In this document: piece after piece, positions 43,673 to 55,619 of the stretch
Numbering within the stretch: position 1 is the stretch's first letter
Layout: each line of letters opens with the position of its first letter
From: Corticium candelabrum
Taxonomy: Eukaryota; Porifera; Homoscleromorpha; Homosclerophorida; Plakinidae
DNA: 64,000 nt
Direction: 5' to 3'
Assembly: GCF_963422355.1 (NCBI RefSeq)
Contig: NC_085088.1
Coordinates: 3,938,807-4,002,806, forward strand
The notes under the pieces: model-generated
Told to the model about the DNA's origin: nothing
Databases searched by the model: none
The model's input: the letters and a program-made list of their open reading frames with translations, nothing else
Position numbers and translations under genes: made by a program

Positions 43673-43673
43673 C

Positions 43674-43714
<41 letters not shown>

Positions 43715-44112
43715 CGTGTGTGTATGTGCGTGCGTGCGTGAGTGTCCGCGTGCATTCCATAAAAAGAAGTGTGCGACACTGTGTGTGCACTCAAAAAAAT
43801 TAAAATGGACGTGTGTGTGTGCGTGCGTGCGCGTGTGTCACTGTGTCACCGTGCGGGCACGCGTGAGCACATGTCCTGAAATCTAATTCGCAACAATATA
43901 TTGTCTAAAAATAAAACATAAAATTAACAACATGTGCAGCATAGCATGTAAAATATATAAATAGGTTCTCGTATACCCTAGACACAGTTGCACATGCGAT
44001 AAAACAGCCGTTGATCAAAACTAGATTACAACACCGACATGGCGTCGACAGACTGACAGTTATAATACATGTACATGCAATGCTACAAATAGCATGTTTG
44101 TTTGCGAAAAGT
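43673..44112. other. BTB4b 3' flank
   Basis: TG/GCGTGC tracts at 43,675-43,745 and 43,810-43,835, then sequence near-identical to 20,640-20,876. No gene. Confidence 0.55.
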
Positions 44113-46260
44113 CTATGTTGAAACGTCTAATGGAGATTTAGTCCATTCCAAGAGTTCTCTTGTCGAATATGTGGACGGCCATGGAGAAAATATACGATCA
44201 TCGATTACATCATACACTAGATAGGAAGGAATGTTTGCTCCACTGCATGCTGATCCCATCCTTTCATACCAAGTTTGCCACGTGTACTGGCTATTGACAT
44301 GAGCATCACGTCCAGGACTTTTATCCTTTATCAACGGTAAAATGTATGCTGGTCTTACGCTGAATTCACAAGATTCCGCTTGCTCTGTAGAGCGATGTAC
44401 GCCAGAATGATTTGACTTAGCTGTTACTGTAAAGGAAATCGTTTCATTCTTCTTTTGTTTCTGAGCCTGGGTTATGTTTAGAGACAAAGATAATGAAGAA
44501 CGTTCATACCCCCAAAAGCCTGAATTGATTGTCGTTCTTGGATCTGTGTAAGTCCATGTACCGTCCAACCGAGGAAACAATTCTAGCTCATTTACTCTAG
44601 TCTCTGTTTCACGAAGTAGGCCTTGCAGCTTAACCATGTCTTGTTCGTGCCGCTCTCTCTCACATTCGATTTGATGCTCCCTAGCGATCCGGTTTGTTTG
44701 GCTTTCACTGAGTTCTTTCCTAAGTCTAGAGCAGACTTTAACGGCAGCTTCCATAGTAACTCTACTGGGAATGTGACTATTTTCCGACGCTCTCTCTAGT
44801 GCATCTTGGCTGAGCTTGGTAAAATCTATTAGTTCAATTATTTTCGTGACATTATCTTCTACGATCGAGTCATTTTTACTTTCATTTGATTGCAACAGTT
44901 ATTCCATTGCTTCAAACGGAGAGTCAAACGATGAGCGACATGTCCACAACGTTGACTGCAAAACTTCCGTAAATTGAGCGGCAGAAATTGTGCCTCGTTC
45001 TGCGTGGTAATTGAGATAATAATCAGATAGCTCTATAACACTGTTAGAGTATTCGTATCCATTGGTGTGAACACGATTGTTTAGATTTGCCATCACTCTA
45101 GACGTCAATTCAATAACGTCCTTCCCAGTAAGTTGATTGTAGATTTTTGCACACAAGGCTGTCAACCTTTCTTCGCTTTGGGTTACAAAAGCTGAAGAAA
45201 ACCGTAAAGCGGACGACAACCAACTGGCTGTAAAAGTTGGTATTTCTAGTGTCAACACATCATCTGGAAGGTAGTACACAAAAGCTTCAAAACAACTATT
45301 GAGAAGACTTTCCTCAGCATCAGGCAAATGATAACGTGAATAGCAATCACTTGTAGTAGTTTCATTAGAAGACAGAGCTAAGTCTTCAGCTTTCTGTTTT
45401 TTTGAGTCAACTAAATCTTTCTCAGAGGAAGATGTGGCGGCAGCTGTAGAACGATCAGAAACCTCTGGTGAGCAAGACAGAAATGGTACCTCTATAGCAT
45501 TAGGGGGCTCTGCTACAACTATAGGTTCACTTAAGCTTGTTGCGTACACAGAGTTCGACGTAGCACTAGCAGTGTGAAAAGATTCTGTCTTTCTCACATC
45601 GAAAAAACACTGCATTATAAAATCAATGTATCCTGCAACAAAGTACGTACATAAAGAGCTGTAGCAACTTCTGGTTAGCATCAAGTCAATGATAGCAGTC
45701 GTCCAATTAACTGGAAGTTTCTTCAACTGTGACAACCACAAAGATGCTTTTCCTGATTGCCAATTTGTGGTAAACGTATTCCATGTCTCTAAGTTTACCT
45801 TACACCAATGCTCAACTGCCGTCTCCACACAAAACGTACTGACTCCTTCTGCTTGAGCAACTTCAGCAATTTCAGCACAATTCACCAATATTTCCAAACA
45901 ATTAGAAACATCACTTGTTAATTTCTTTAGCTTAGATTGACATATTTCACTAAGATTACCAGATCCCGACATCTGTAAATAGATGGCTGCACACGTCACG
46001 TGACCAATATTTTTAGTTGTCAGTTTGTCGTCAATAGAGACCCCATAACAAAAATCGGCAATCGCTATCATCGTATCATATCCGCCGGGTAAATGATCGA
46101 GTGTTAGCAAAGCGGTATCACTCATACCTGATCGTTGGAGACATCGAAAGTAATTGGAACGCGCAAAAAGTGGAAACCGGTGGAGATGCAACTGTTGGCC
46201 ACCAATTTGCACGGTCAAATCGCTGAATTCGCCGGAAGAACGCAGCCCTCTTTGATTCAT
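44113..46260 (-). pseudogene. BTB4b: BTB-NPH3-like gene with one in-frame stop
   Basis: Upstream frame 46,260-44,899 encodes BTB (LHRFPLFARSNYFRCL, HLPGGYDTM, FCYGVS, CAAIYLQM), linker and NPH3 core to SSFDSPFEAME. It ends in TAA at 44,899-44,901 exactly where paralogues have Lys of EALEKLLQSN. The same frame reopens at once (LLQSNESKND) and runs to 44,113: signature KLSQDALERASENSHIPSR, coiled coil, C-domain (LDGTWTYTD, VRPAYILPL, PSYLVYDVIDD, LLEWTKS). Apart from the stop the 715-codon frame is undamaged, which is odd for a stop shared with the decayed BTB4a. A truncated BTB-NPH3 product, readthrough or early decay are all possible. Confidence 0.8.
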
Positions 46261-46794
46261 CTCGACTTCTAGACGAGCTGGGTACGACACAACATGTAGA
46301 AATCAACTAGTCAATTTAGGAGGCGTGGTTAGAAATAACAGAGTTTAGCAAAACATGATCTGTACGGGAGACTGCTAATGAGATATTTAGATCCCAAATC
46401 TTATAAAGTATCACTTTACCTACGTCATTACTTCTAGGTAAAGTGTACAGTACTTGCGTCTAAGACCGAGAAAGTCCATTCGGAATTTCCACAATGAGTT
46501 TACATATGGGATCACCAACTGCAATACCATCTCACGTGAGACACCTATATATATATATATATATATTATTTAACTTTCAGTTTGAATGTGACCGACAACG
46601 ACTAGCTTGCAAACAATTATTCTAATGCTGCCTTGCCTTTTAGAGAATAGAGAATAATGGTTTGTAACTAAATTATTTACTTCGTTAGTAACAACACTAT
46701 ACTTCAGTCACAAACTGCCATTCTGCATTTGTCTCTCCAGAAACGTATACACCGTACTTAATTAATTAATTAATTAAAAAGAAACCAGACAGCA
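46261..46794. other. BTB4b 5' flank
   Basis: No gene. Holds TCACGTGA at 46,532 and a (TA)n tract at ~46,546-46,567. Confidence 0.55.
46532..46539. promoter_or_regulatory. E-box palindrome upstream of BTB4b
   Basis: TCACGTGA ~270 bases before the inferred start, same context as at 23,270. Confidence 0.4.
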
Positions 46795-47225
46795 CTTGCC
46801 ATGGAGACCGCAAACCTGCGCCAAGGCAGGTCAGTTTCCCAAACTCTAGAATACCATTAACAATCGTTTCCATGGCAACTATTTCAAGGGCCGTTTGTGT
46901 GCATCCTATAGCGTGTAGTACATACACCATTAAAAGACATCATCTGTTCATCAGTACGTACAGTACCTGCACGGAAATGGTATGTGTGTGCAGAAACGAT
47001 ATCAAGAGTTATAGCGCACATTAGTTCCTTCTTATTTTGTTTTTTTAATTTTTTAAGACGCAGATCCGGATTAAAACTAATCAACTGTTTCTTTACCAAA
47101 GCTATAGATCACCACCAAATTTTATCAAAATCCATCCGCATGTTTCTAAGTAACCTTTCCTACAAACCAGCAAATCAACAAACCAACATTACGAACCAAC
47201 AAACTAACGCCGACGAAAACATACC
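46795..47225. repeat. R1 repeat, copy 5
   Basis: Partner of 23,545-23,970; ends ACGCCGACGAAAACATACC, directly followed by the TG tract. Confidence 0.65.
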
Positions 47226-47239
47226 TCATTAGCAGCTTT

Positions 47240-47338
<99 letters not shown>

Positions 47339-47377
47339 TACGTGTGTGTGTCTGTGTGTCTACGTGTGTGTGTGTCT

Positions 47378-47436
<59 letters not shown>

Positions 47437-47440
47437 TACG
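47240..47440. repeat. (TG)n microsatellite with TCTACG interruptions
   Basis: About 200 bases of TG; three TCTACGTG interruptions in the middle. Cys/Val open frames here are repeat artefacts. Confidence 0.97.
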
Positions 47441-47710
47441 CGCGCGCATGCGTACACGTTATTAATCCAATTCACAAAACCGCATCACTAAAACAAACAA
47501 AAAATAAAACAAACAAAAAACAAATCAATTAATTTTTACTGCTACATGTGCACTAGATTCGTGCTTGCATACCATAATAGTGGTACATATTAGATCTAAT
47601 AAAACAGCCGTTGAGCAACAATCAGTACATAGCAATAACAAATCGATAGCTACATTATGAAATGTTGACAAACTCCGTATTTGTTTTACAAAAATTGTTT
47701 TCTAAATGTC

Positions 47711-49801
47711 CTATGGAAATTTAGTCAAACGTACAAGTCTCCTTTCCCCGAAACCTGATGACTGCAGCGGTGGAACAAAAATGCAATCGTCGCGTAGATC
47801 ATACACCAAGAAAGTAGGCATCTGTATCCTATCCCATGGTTCTGCTGTCGTTTGATACCAGTTGTCCCATACGTGCTGGCTACTGACATCAGCATCACCT
47901 TTGTCATTTCTCAATGGCAAAATGTATGCTGGTCTGACGCGAGTGTAACTCGACTGTCTCCTCGGTCTCCCTCTAGAGAGATCGTGTTTCAACTTACTGG
48001 TAGCTGTTATTGTGAATGAAATCATGTTAGTATCCTCTTGTTTGTGAGGCTGAGCTATGTGTAGAGAAAAATCAGTTTTTTGTTGATGATGAAAGCGAGC
48101 CGGAGCATCGAATAGCGTTCTAGAAGTCCATGTACCGTTCAACCGGCGGAACAATTCTAGCTCATTTACTTTAGCCTCTGTATCATGAAGTAAGCGTTGT
48201 AGTCTAGCCGTCTCTTGTCGGTAAGACTCAAAATTTGCTTGGGATCGATGGAGTTCATTCCTAAGTCTGGAACAAACACGAAGGGCAGCTTCCATTGTAG
48301 CTCTACTAGGAATGCGACTGTTTGTCGACGCTCTCTCTAGTGCATCTTGGCTGAGCTTGGTAAAATCTATTAGTTCAATTATTTCGGTTACAGTTGTTTG
48401 TAAAATTAGACCACCTTGACTTTCATCTGATTGCAGCAGTTTCTCCAAGGCCTCGAACGGAGAGTCAAAAGATGAACGAGAGCTCCACAACGTTGACTGC
48501 AAAGTTTCTATAAATTGAGCGGCCGAAATCGTGCCTCGTTCTGCGTGGTAATTGAGATAATAATCAGACAGCTCTGTAACCTTTAGCATGCTAAAGTCTT
48601 TATATCCATTGGTGTGAACACAATTGTTTAGATTAGCCATCACTCTAGACGTAAATTCAATAACGTCTTTTCCGGTAAGTTGTCTGTAGCTTTTTGCACA
48701 CAAGGCTGTCAACCTTTGTTCGCTTTGGGATACAAACACTGAAGAAAACTGTAAAGCTGACGATAACCAACTGGCTGTAACAGTTGGTATTTCTAGCGTC
48801 AACGCATCATCTGGAAGGTAGGACAAAAAAGCTTCAAAGTAATTTTTGAGAAGACTTTCCTCAGTATCAGGCAAAAAATGACAACGTGAAAAACGAGCAT
48901 ATAAGGTAGTTTCACTAGAAGAAAGAGCTGACGCTTCAGCTTTCTGTTTTTCTGAGTCAACTAAAGCTTCATCTTTCTCAGAGAAACATGTGGCAGCAGC
49001 TGTCGAATGATCAGAAACCTTTGATGAGCAAGAGAAAGATGGGATCTCTATAGGATTTGGCGGCTCTGCCATAACTATAGGTTCACGTGTTCCGTCCACG
49101 TTGCTCAGCGTGGCATAAGGAGATGCTGTCTTTCTCACATTGGTAAAGCACTGCATTATAAAATCTATGTATCCTGCAACAAAGTACGTACTCCAAGCAC
49201 TGCAGCAATTACTGGTTTGCATCAAATCAATGACAGCAGCCGTCCAATTAACTGGAAGTTTCTTCAACTGCGACAATCGCAAAGATGCTGTTTCTGATTG
49301 CCTATTTGTCAACTCATTCCATTTCTTTGCCTGTATTCCTATACACCAATGCTCAACGGCAGCCTTCACACAAAATGTACTCACTCCCTCTGATTGAGCT
49401 ACTTCTGCAATTTCAACACAATTCACCAATATATCCAAACAATTAGAAACATCACTTGTCAATTTCTTTAGCTTAGATTGACATATTTCACTAAGATTAT
49501 CAGATCCAGACATCTGTAAATAGAAGGCTGCACACGTCACGTGACCAATATTTTTAGTTGTCAGTTTGTCCTCAATAGGGAGCCCATAACAAAAATCGGC
49601 AATCAAATTCATCGTATCATATCCGCCGGGTAAATGGTCGAGAGTTACCAAAGCAGTATCACTCATACCTGATCGTTCTAGACCTCGAAAGTAATCGGAA
49701 CATGCAACAAGTGGAAACCGGTGGAGATGCAGCTGTTGGCCACCAATTTGGACGGTCAAGTCGCTAAATTCGCCAGACAAACGCAGCTCGCTCTGATCCA
49801 T
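47711..49801 (-). CDS. BTB4e: BTB-NPH3-like protein with C-terminal domain (696 aa, intact; block 3 only)
   Basis: Intronless and uninterrupted. BTB: LHLHRFPLVACSDYFRGLER, HLPGGYDTM, FCYGLP, CAAFYLQM. NPH3-like first part: NCLDILVNCVEIAEVAQSEG and SLRLSQLKKLPVNWTAAVID. The Ser/Glu/Lys linker carries EPIVMAEPPNPIEIPSF. NPH3-like core: LSDYYLNYHAERGTISAAQF, SSFDSPFEALEKLLQSD, KLSQDALERASTNSRIPSR. The coiled coil is shorter than in BTB4c (no LSTTRDELSKCQ repeats). C-domain: RLNGTWTSR, MISFTITATSK, TRVRPAYILPLRNDKG, VWDNWYQ, MPTFLVYDLRDDCIFVPP, RRLVRLTKFP. Block 2 lost this gene. Same BTB4 promoter block 237 bases upstream. Confidence 0.9.
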   Translation of the reverse strand: MDQSELRLSGEFSDLTVQIGGQQLHLHRFPLVACSDYFRGLERSGMSDTALVTLDHLPGGYDTMNLIADFCYGLPIEDKLTTKNIGHVTCAAFYLQMSGSDNLSEICQSKLKKLTSDVSNCLDILVNCVEIAEVAQSEGVSTFCVKAAVEHWCIGIQAKKWNELTNRQSETASLRLSQLKKLPVNWTAAVIDLMQTSNCCSAWSTYFVAGYIDFIMQCFTNVRKTASPYATLSNVDGTREPIVMAEPPNPIEIPSFSCSSKVSDHSTAAATCFSEKDEALVDSEKQKAEASALSSSETTLYARFSRCHFLPDTEESLLKNYFEAFLSYLPDDALTLEIPTVTASWLSSALQFSSVFVSQSEQRLTALCAKSYRQLTGKDVIEFTSRVMANLNNCVHTNGYKDFSMLKVTELSDYYLNYHAERGTISAAQFIETLQSTLWSSRSSFDSPFEALEKLLQSDESQGGLILQTTVTEIIELIDFTKLSQDALERASTNSRIPSRATMEAALRVCSRLRNELHRSQANFESYRQETARLQRLLHDTEAKVNELELFRRLNGTWTSRTLFDAPARFHHQQKTDFSLHIAQPHKQEDTNMISFTITATSKLKHDLSRGRPRRQSSYTRVRPAYILPLRNDKGDADVSSQHVWDNWYQTTAEPWDRIQMPTFLVYDLRDDCIFVPPLQSSGFGERRLVRLTKFP

Positions 49802-51496
49802 CTCAACGCAACAATAGCTAGACTAGACTCCCACGTGGCGACACGACACAGAGAAATCAACTAGTCAATAAAAGAGGTGTGGTTCTCTGATAGAGTCGAG
49901 ATACTATTATTTTAGATCGCAAATCGTACAGTGCCATTACTTCGCCTACGTCACGTCATTAGTAGGTAGTCTATAGACCGAGAAAGGCCATTCCACTGAG
50001 AAGTGTTATGTACGTACGCGATCATCAACTACGCATCTCACGTGACTTTGAATGTGACTGAAACAACGTCTCGCTTGCTAATTCACAATGTGGGATGTTT
50101 CTGCCAAAGAATTCAGAATATGGTTTGCACGTAAAGTTTTACTTCCTTACATAATTAACAAAAATACTCTAACCTGAAACATTTTATATAAACATGCAGG
50201 CAGTACTTTAGATAATTATGAGAGAAACTGGACTGTAGACGGCACTCGGAAAGCGCAAACCTCCGCCAAGACAGCTCAGTCTTTGCAATGCCATTATCAA
50301 TCGCTGCTATGCATATGCCAACTGTTTGAAAGGCTTTTGTGTTCAAAGTGGCCAAGGGACAGTCACGTGTCAATGGTGGGTGCAATGAAAACTGTTTCTG
50401 ACGTTTCTCTCTGCACGCTCACGTACAGTCCGGCAGTCACGAAGCAGAAAAAATTAACGCTTCGCTAGAGTTCGGGATGTCCACGTGTATAGTGGTGCGT
50501 CATCTGCTAACGTCGTACGTGTCATCACCCACGCAAATCTTCTCGCCATCTGACATTATTCCCACGTTCTCTAGTACTCGCGCCCAAACTAGCGGTGCGA
50601 GTCCAGTATATCGCCAACCTCGTTTTGCACTTCTCTACTGTGTCAATTGGTCTATATGGAGGCTCCATAGGCGAGGGGAAACGAGAAACTATAGTTTGGG
50701 GATACTCGAGTCAGTGATCGATTGCCAGACTCCGTAAATACACGGTCTCCCCTCGTCCGGCTCGGACCCCTAACCACGTCCTTTTGTGTTCACTATAGAC
50801 CGTAGATACACAATTTCAATGCCTTTTTATGGATATTATATGGGTGTGAAGGAGTGATATCGAGTGTCGTCTCACTTCGTCGAAGTTTCAAGCGGGGCCA
50901 ACCGCTTGAGAGAGGACCCGGATCCAGCTTATCCCAAAGACTAATCAATTGTTCTTCTATTAAAACTATATCATTTCCAAATTTTATCCACAAGTTTTAG
51001 AGTAAACCTGCTTACAAAGCAACAAACCAACGCTCATGAAAACATAATAACATGCATCAGGAAACTACATTACACTAATACGGGATACTTTGTACTGTGC
51101 TCGAGACAAAATACTTAGACTACATACCCGTAGTAGTATAGTACTCCTTCCCGGCCAAAACACCAGCTGCTCAGCTAGAAGAACGGAGTAGCTGGCTGCT
51201 GGCTGCTGGCTGCATGCATTTTATCGAGTCCATTTTGGGGTTCTGATCAGTAAGCAGACACACTGTATATTTGTATTTCCCGGGCACTCCTGGTGTCCAT
51301 GCTAGTACTATTTAGTATAAAATACACAAAAATACAAAACAGCAACGTCTCGCAAAACTTACATACAGTAACACACATAGGATACCATACAACAACCGCT
51401 AACTAATCATGCAGACTATGCATGCGACGTACCGACATGCATGACATTGACAGATTGCTATATGCAACGCTAACAAACTGCACAGTTGCTTTTACA
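49802..51496. other. BTB4e 5' flank, R1-like repeat and BTB4d 3' flank
   Basis: No gene. TCACGTGA at 50,038. R1-like repeat ~50,240-51,050 (AAACCTCCGCCAAGACAGCT ... TTTTATCCACAAGTTTTAGA ... CAACAAACCAACGCTCATGA). The rest is collinear with 24,280-25,569. Confidence 0.6.
50038..50045. promoter_or_regulatory. E-box palindrome upstream of BTB4e
   Basis: TCACGTGA 237 bases upstream of the ATG at 49,801, within GCGATCATCAACTACGCATC. The surrounding block (GTCTCGCTTGC) is shared with BTB4c and BTB4d. Confidence 0.45.
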
Positions 51497-53896
51497 CTAG
51501 AATTTTGGCAGATCACTGTCATCGCGGTCTTCTAAAGATTTCCTCCATTGAAGAAGTTCTCGTCTACTCGAATATGAGTTAGGCCAAGGAGAAAATATAT
51601 ACGATCATCGTCTAGATCATACACTAAGAATGGAGGAATTTGTCCTCCACTGTGTGATGATTTCATACTTTGATACCAAGTTTCCCATAAGTGCTGACTA
51701 CTGACATTAGCATCACGTCCAGAACCTCTATCATTTATCAACGGCAAAATGTAAGCTGGTTTTACCCTGACTTCACGAGTTTCCGAATGCTCTCTCGGGT
51801 GATATCGAGAATTGTGTGACATCACTCTTACTGTAAAAGAAATTACTTTCTTTTCTTTTTGTTCGTAAATCTGAGATATGCTTAAAGATGAAGATAATAG
51901 ATCACGTATGTCTTGTCCATGCCAGCCGTCTGAATAGTAACCCCGCTCTTTTGTATCTGCAATAGTCCACGTACCGTTCAACCGAGGAAACAGTTCTAGC
52001 TTAGTCACTTTAGCCTCTGCTTCACGAAGTTGGCCTTGTAGTCTAGCCGTCTCTTGTCTGTGACGCACGGTCTCAAGTCGCATTTGACGCTCACTAGCAA
52101 CACGCATTTCTTCTACTTTACTCAACTGCGTTCGCACTGTAGACAACTCTGTTTGGCATTTACTAAATTCTTTTTGCACTGTAGACAGATTTGTTTCGAA
52201 TTCACTGAGTTCTGTAGACAAATTTCTTTGGCATTTACTGACTTCATCTCGCGTTGTAGACAAATTTCTTTGGCAGTTACTGAGCTCATCCCGCGTTGTA
52301 GACAAAGTTGCTTGGGATTCACTAAGTGTATTGCTAAGCACGGAACAAACTTTAACGGCAGCTTCCATAGTAACTCTACTAGGAATGTGACTATTTTGCG
52401 ACGCTCTCGCTAAAGCATCTTGATTGAGCTTGGTAAAATCTATTAGTTCAATTATTGTCATACAATTTTCCAGTAAAATTAACTCATTTGTACTTTCATT
52501 TGATTGCAACAGCTTTTCTAGGGCTTCAAACGAAGAGTCAAACGATGAGCGACATGTCCACAACGTTGACTGCAAAACTTCCGTAAATTGAGCGGTAGAA
52601 ATCGTGCCTCGTTCAGCGTGGTAATTGAGATAATAATCAGATAGCTCTATAACCTTGTTAGAGTCTTTATATCCCTTCGTGTGAACACTTTCGTTTAGAT
52701 TAGCCATCACTCTAGACATAAATCAATAACGTCGTTCCCAGTAAGTTGAGTGTAGCTGTTTGCACACAAGGCTGTCAACCTCTCTTCACCTTGTGGCACG
52801 TAAGTTGAAGAGAATTGTAAAACGGACGACAACCAACTAGCTGTAACAGTTGGAATATCAAGTTTTAGCGCATCATCTGGAATGTAGGACAAAAACGCAT
52901 CAAAGTACATTTTGAGAAGAATATCCTCGCTATCAGTCAACAAATGACCACATGATAAACAAGCATCTAGAGCAGTTGCAGTAGAAGAAAGAGCTGACCC
53001 TTCAGTTTTCTGTTTCTCTGAGTCAACTAAACCATTTTCAGAGGCAATGTGGCAGCAGATGTCGAACGAGAACGGGCCGCTGACAAGCAAGACAAAGATG
53101 GTATCTCTACACGATTAGGGAAATCTGCCAGTAGTACAGGTTCAGGATTAGCGTTAGGGTTAGAGTTAAGGTCAGGTGTTGCGTCCACAGAACTCGGTGT
53201 AGCACTAACAGCATAACAAGATTCTGTCTTTTTCACATCGGCAAAGCACTGCATTATAAAATCAATGTATCCTGCAACAAAGTACGTAGTCAAATGACTG
53301 CACCTTTCTTTTCTGGTTTGCATCAAGTCAATGATAGCAATCGTCCAATTAACTGGGAGGTTCTTCAGCTGCGACAACCACGACGAAGAGAGTCTTTGCT
53401 TTTGTCTACACCAATTCCGTGCCTTTACGGTTAGCTTACACCAATGATCAACAGCAGTCTTCACACAAAATCTACTGACTCCCTCTGATTGAGCTACTTC
53501 TGCAACATCAGCACAATTCTCCAATACTTCCAAACAACTTGAAGCATCACTTGTTAATTTCTTTAGCTTAAATTGACATATTTCACTAAGATTACCAGAT
53601 CCCGACATCTGTAAATAGATGGCTGCACACGTCATGTGACCGATATTTTTAGTTGTCAGTTTGTCCTCAATAGGGATTCCATAGCAAAAATCGGAGATCA
53701 ACGTCATCGTATCATATCCGCCGGGTAAATAATCGAGAGTAACCAGAGCAGTATCACTCATACCTGATCGTTGTAGACATCGAAAGTAATCGGAACGCGA
53801 AAAAAGAGGAAATCGGTGGAGATACAGCTGTTGGCTACCAATCTGCACGGTCAAGTCGCTAAATTCGCCAGAAGAACGCAGCTCGCTATGATCCAT
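51497..53896 (-). pseudogene. BTB4d: BTB-NPH3-like gene with three frameshifts
   Basis: Block 3 partner of BTB4c. The first frame (53,896-53,030) encodes BTB (LYLHRFPLFSRSDYFRCL, YLPGGYDTM, FCYGI) and the linker. Single-base losses near 53,045 and 52,718 and a 2-base gain near 51,598 each shift the frame. All domains including the signature (ASQNSHIPSR) and C-domain (VKPAYILPL, PPFLVYDLDDDRI) persist. The coiled coil has one more LSTTRDEVSKCQRN unit than BTB4c. The light damage suggests recent loss, or partly assembly error. Confidence 0.82.
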
Positions 53897-53945
53897 CTCA
53901 GTAAAGACTCAACACGTGGCGACACAACCCAAAAAAATCAACTAG

Positions 53946-54677
53946 CCCTTTTACGGTCTCAATTGCCCGTCTATGGGTCATATGTCATAGCAAGTGTCGC
54001 TCTGCTTATCTGCGTCACGTCCGCGAAGCGGACGTTCTCACACATAATGTCAAACCGGCAACGAAAACGGCAATGAATCTAAGTAGTGGCATACTGTAAC
54101 GTTTTCCCGAGGTCTTAGAAACTGTACAATGCATCGAACTATGGCGTACGTCTGGAGCAAAACTGTGTCACAGATAACGTGCGCTAAGTATTTGCCTTAG
54201 GTAAGACGTATGTACATAGGAATTTGAACCAACTTCCCGGATGCCTTGTTTTCTCCTCTTTTAAACGGTGTGACGTCATGTCGGATACAATTAGGTCTGG
54301 CGACGTCAGAGGCCAAAATGTAACCCGGATAGTTGATCCGGGTCGTTGGTGTTTGAGTGTAAGAATTTTGTGCAAACGACTCGAATGACTTGAGCGGGTT
54401 TTTAAACGCAATTTAACTGCTACGGTAAGCCAGAAACGTGTTTGAAGTGCGAGAACTTGGATGTCAACGGTTGTTGTGCGTTTTTTTGACCAGAATGTCG
54501 GCGCGTCAGGGAAGCAGTCGCCGCCGTAGGTATGGAATTCGATTGGTTTGGTTGTGCTGTCAGTGGATGCGTATTGATTAATGGTTAGATATGTGTGAGT
54601 TTCGTTTCTGTGAGTTCTTTCTACGAATATATAGGAGATTGTTTGTGATACGGCGGTAACGCTGCATTGTTTACTAA
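53946..54677. other. Block 3-specific insertion resembling a promoter plus first exon
   Basis: About 730 bases absent from the matching site at ~27,981 in block 2 and ~46,310 near BTB4b; flanks TCAACTAG / AATTTAGGAGGCG. It contains a perfect CRE (TGACGTCA, ~54,271), another GACGTCA, the hairpin CGTCCGCGAAGCGGACG, and an ATG at 54,495 starting MSARQGSSRRR with a GTATGG donor at 54,530. No terminal inverted repeats; ACTA might be a target duplication. It may be a transposed 5' gene fragment or an unknown element. Confidence 0.4.
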
Positions 54678-55619
54678 AATTTAGGAGGCGTGGCTTCGCA
54701 GGAAACAGACTCTAGCAGATGTTCTAATAGACTTTAGATACTAAGTCCTAAATTTTACTATGACGCTATACGTAAAGTGTAGTTTGGTGGTAGACTGAAA
54801 CAGTCCATCCGTGCACACTAACTAGGAAGGCGCACGGGATCATCAACTGAGCATTTCACGTGACGACAGCGGACACCCACTAGCTTGAGTGTCACTGACA
54901 CAACGTCTCGCTTGCAAACAATTAGAATGCAAACATTTCCGCAGAATGCGGTTTGCACCTACAATCTTACGGGATCGCTATGTATACTGTATAGTCACAA
55001 ACTGCCATTCTGCATTTGTCTACCCAGAAACAGTAATACAGAAAAACTAGACAGCATGGCGCACTTGGAGAGTGCAAACCTTCGCCAAGGCAGCTCAGTT
55101 TTCCTTAGCAATCATTTCCATGGCAACCATTTGAAGGCTTTTGTGTGTTCACCCTACATGACATCGATCATATGACATGACATCATTTAATTAAATGCCG
55201 TCATTTGTCCATCAATAACTTCATGGAGATGGTACAGTGTGCCATCTCACTTTTCTGGTCAAAACATTTGCAGAGCCAATCACGCCTCAAGAGGGAACCC
55301 GCACATTGGAATTAATTTCCAAAACTAATCCATTGTCCTCTATCAAAGTTCTATCAACCCCATCAAAATCCATCCACACGTTATAAGTATAGCCCCGCTC
55401 ACAAACCAACAAACCAACAAGCAAACAAACTAACTAACCTAGGTCGCTGAAAATATAACCTTAATTGTTGTTGACAAAGTATTACTATACAAGTAGAAAC
55501 TATCCAAAAACCTATACAAACGTACATAAAGTATGTATACAGGCACTGTAATTACAGTTAAACATGAACAACACAAAAATACATCAAAATATGTTAACTG
55601 TCTTATCTCTTTCCTAACT
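54678..55619. other. Rest of BTB4d 5' flank, R1 repeat, BTB2c 3' flank
   Basis: No gene. TCACGTGA at 54,856; R1 copy ~55,055-55,450. Collinear with 27,990-28,902. Confidence 0.6.
54856..54863. promoter_or_regulatory. E-box palindrome upstream of BTB4d
   Basis: TCACGTGA, now ~960 bases from the start because of the 730-bp insertion; ~230 if that is removed. Confidence 0.35.

Noticed and set aside
44885-44915. Selenocysteine or programmed readthrough at the BTB4b stop
   Set aside because: The stop is TAA followed by CTG, not TGA, and no known readthrough context is present; left open only as a weak alternative.
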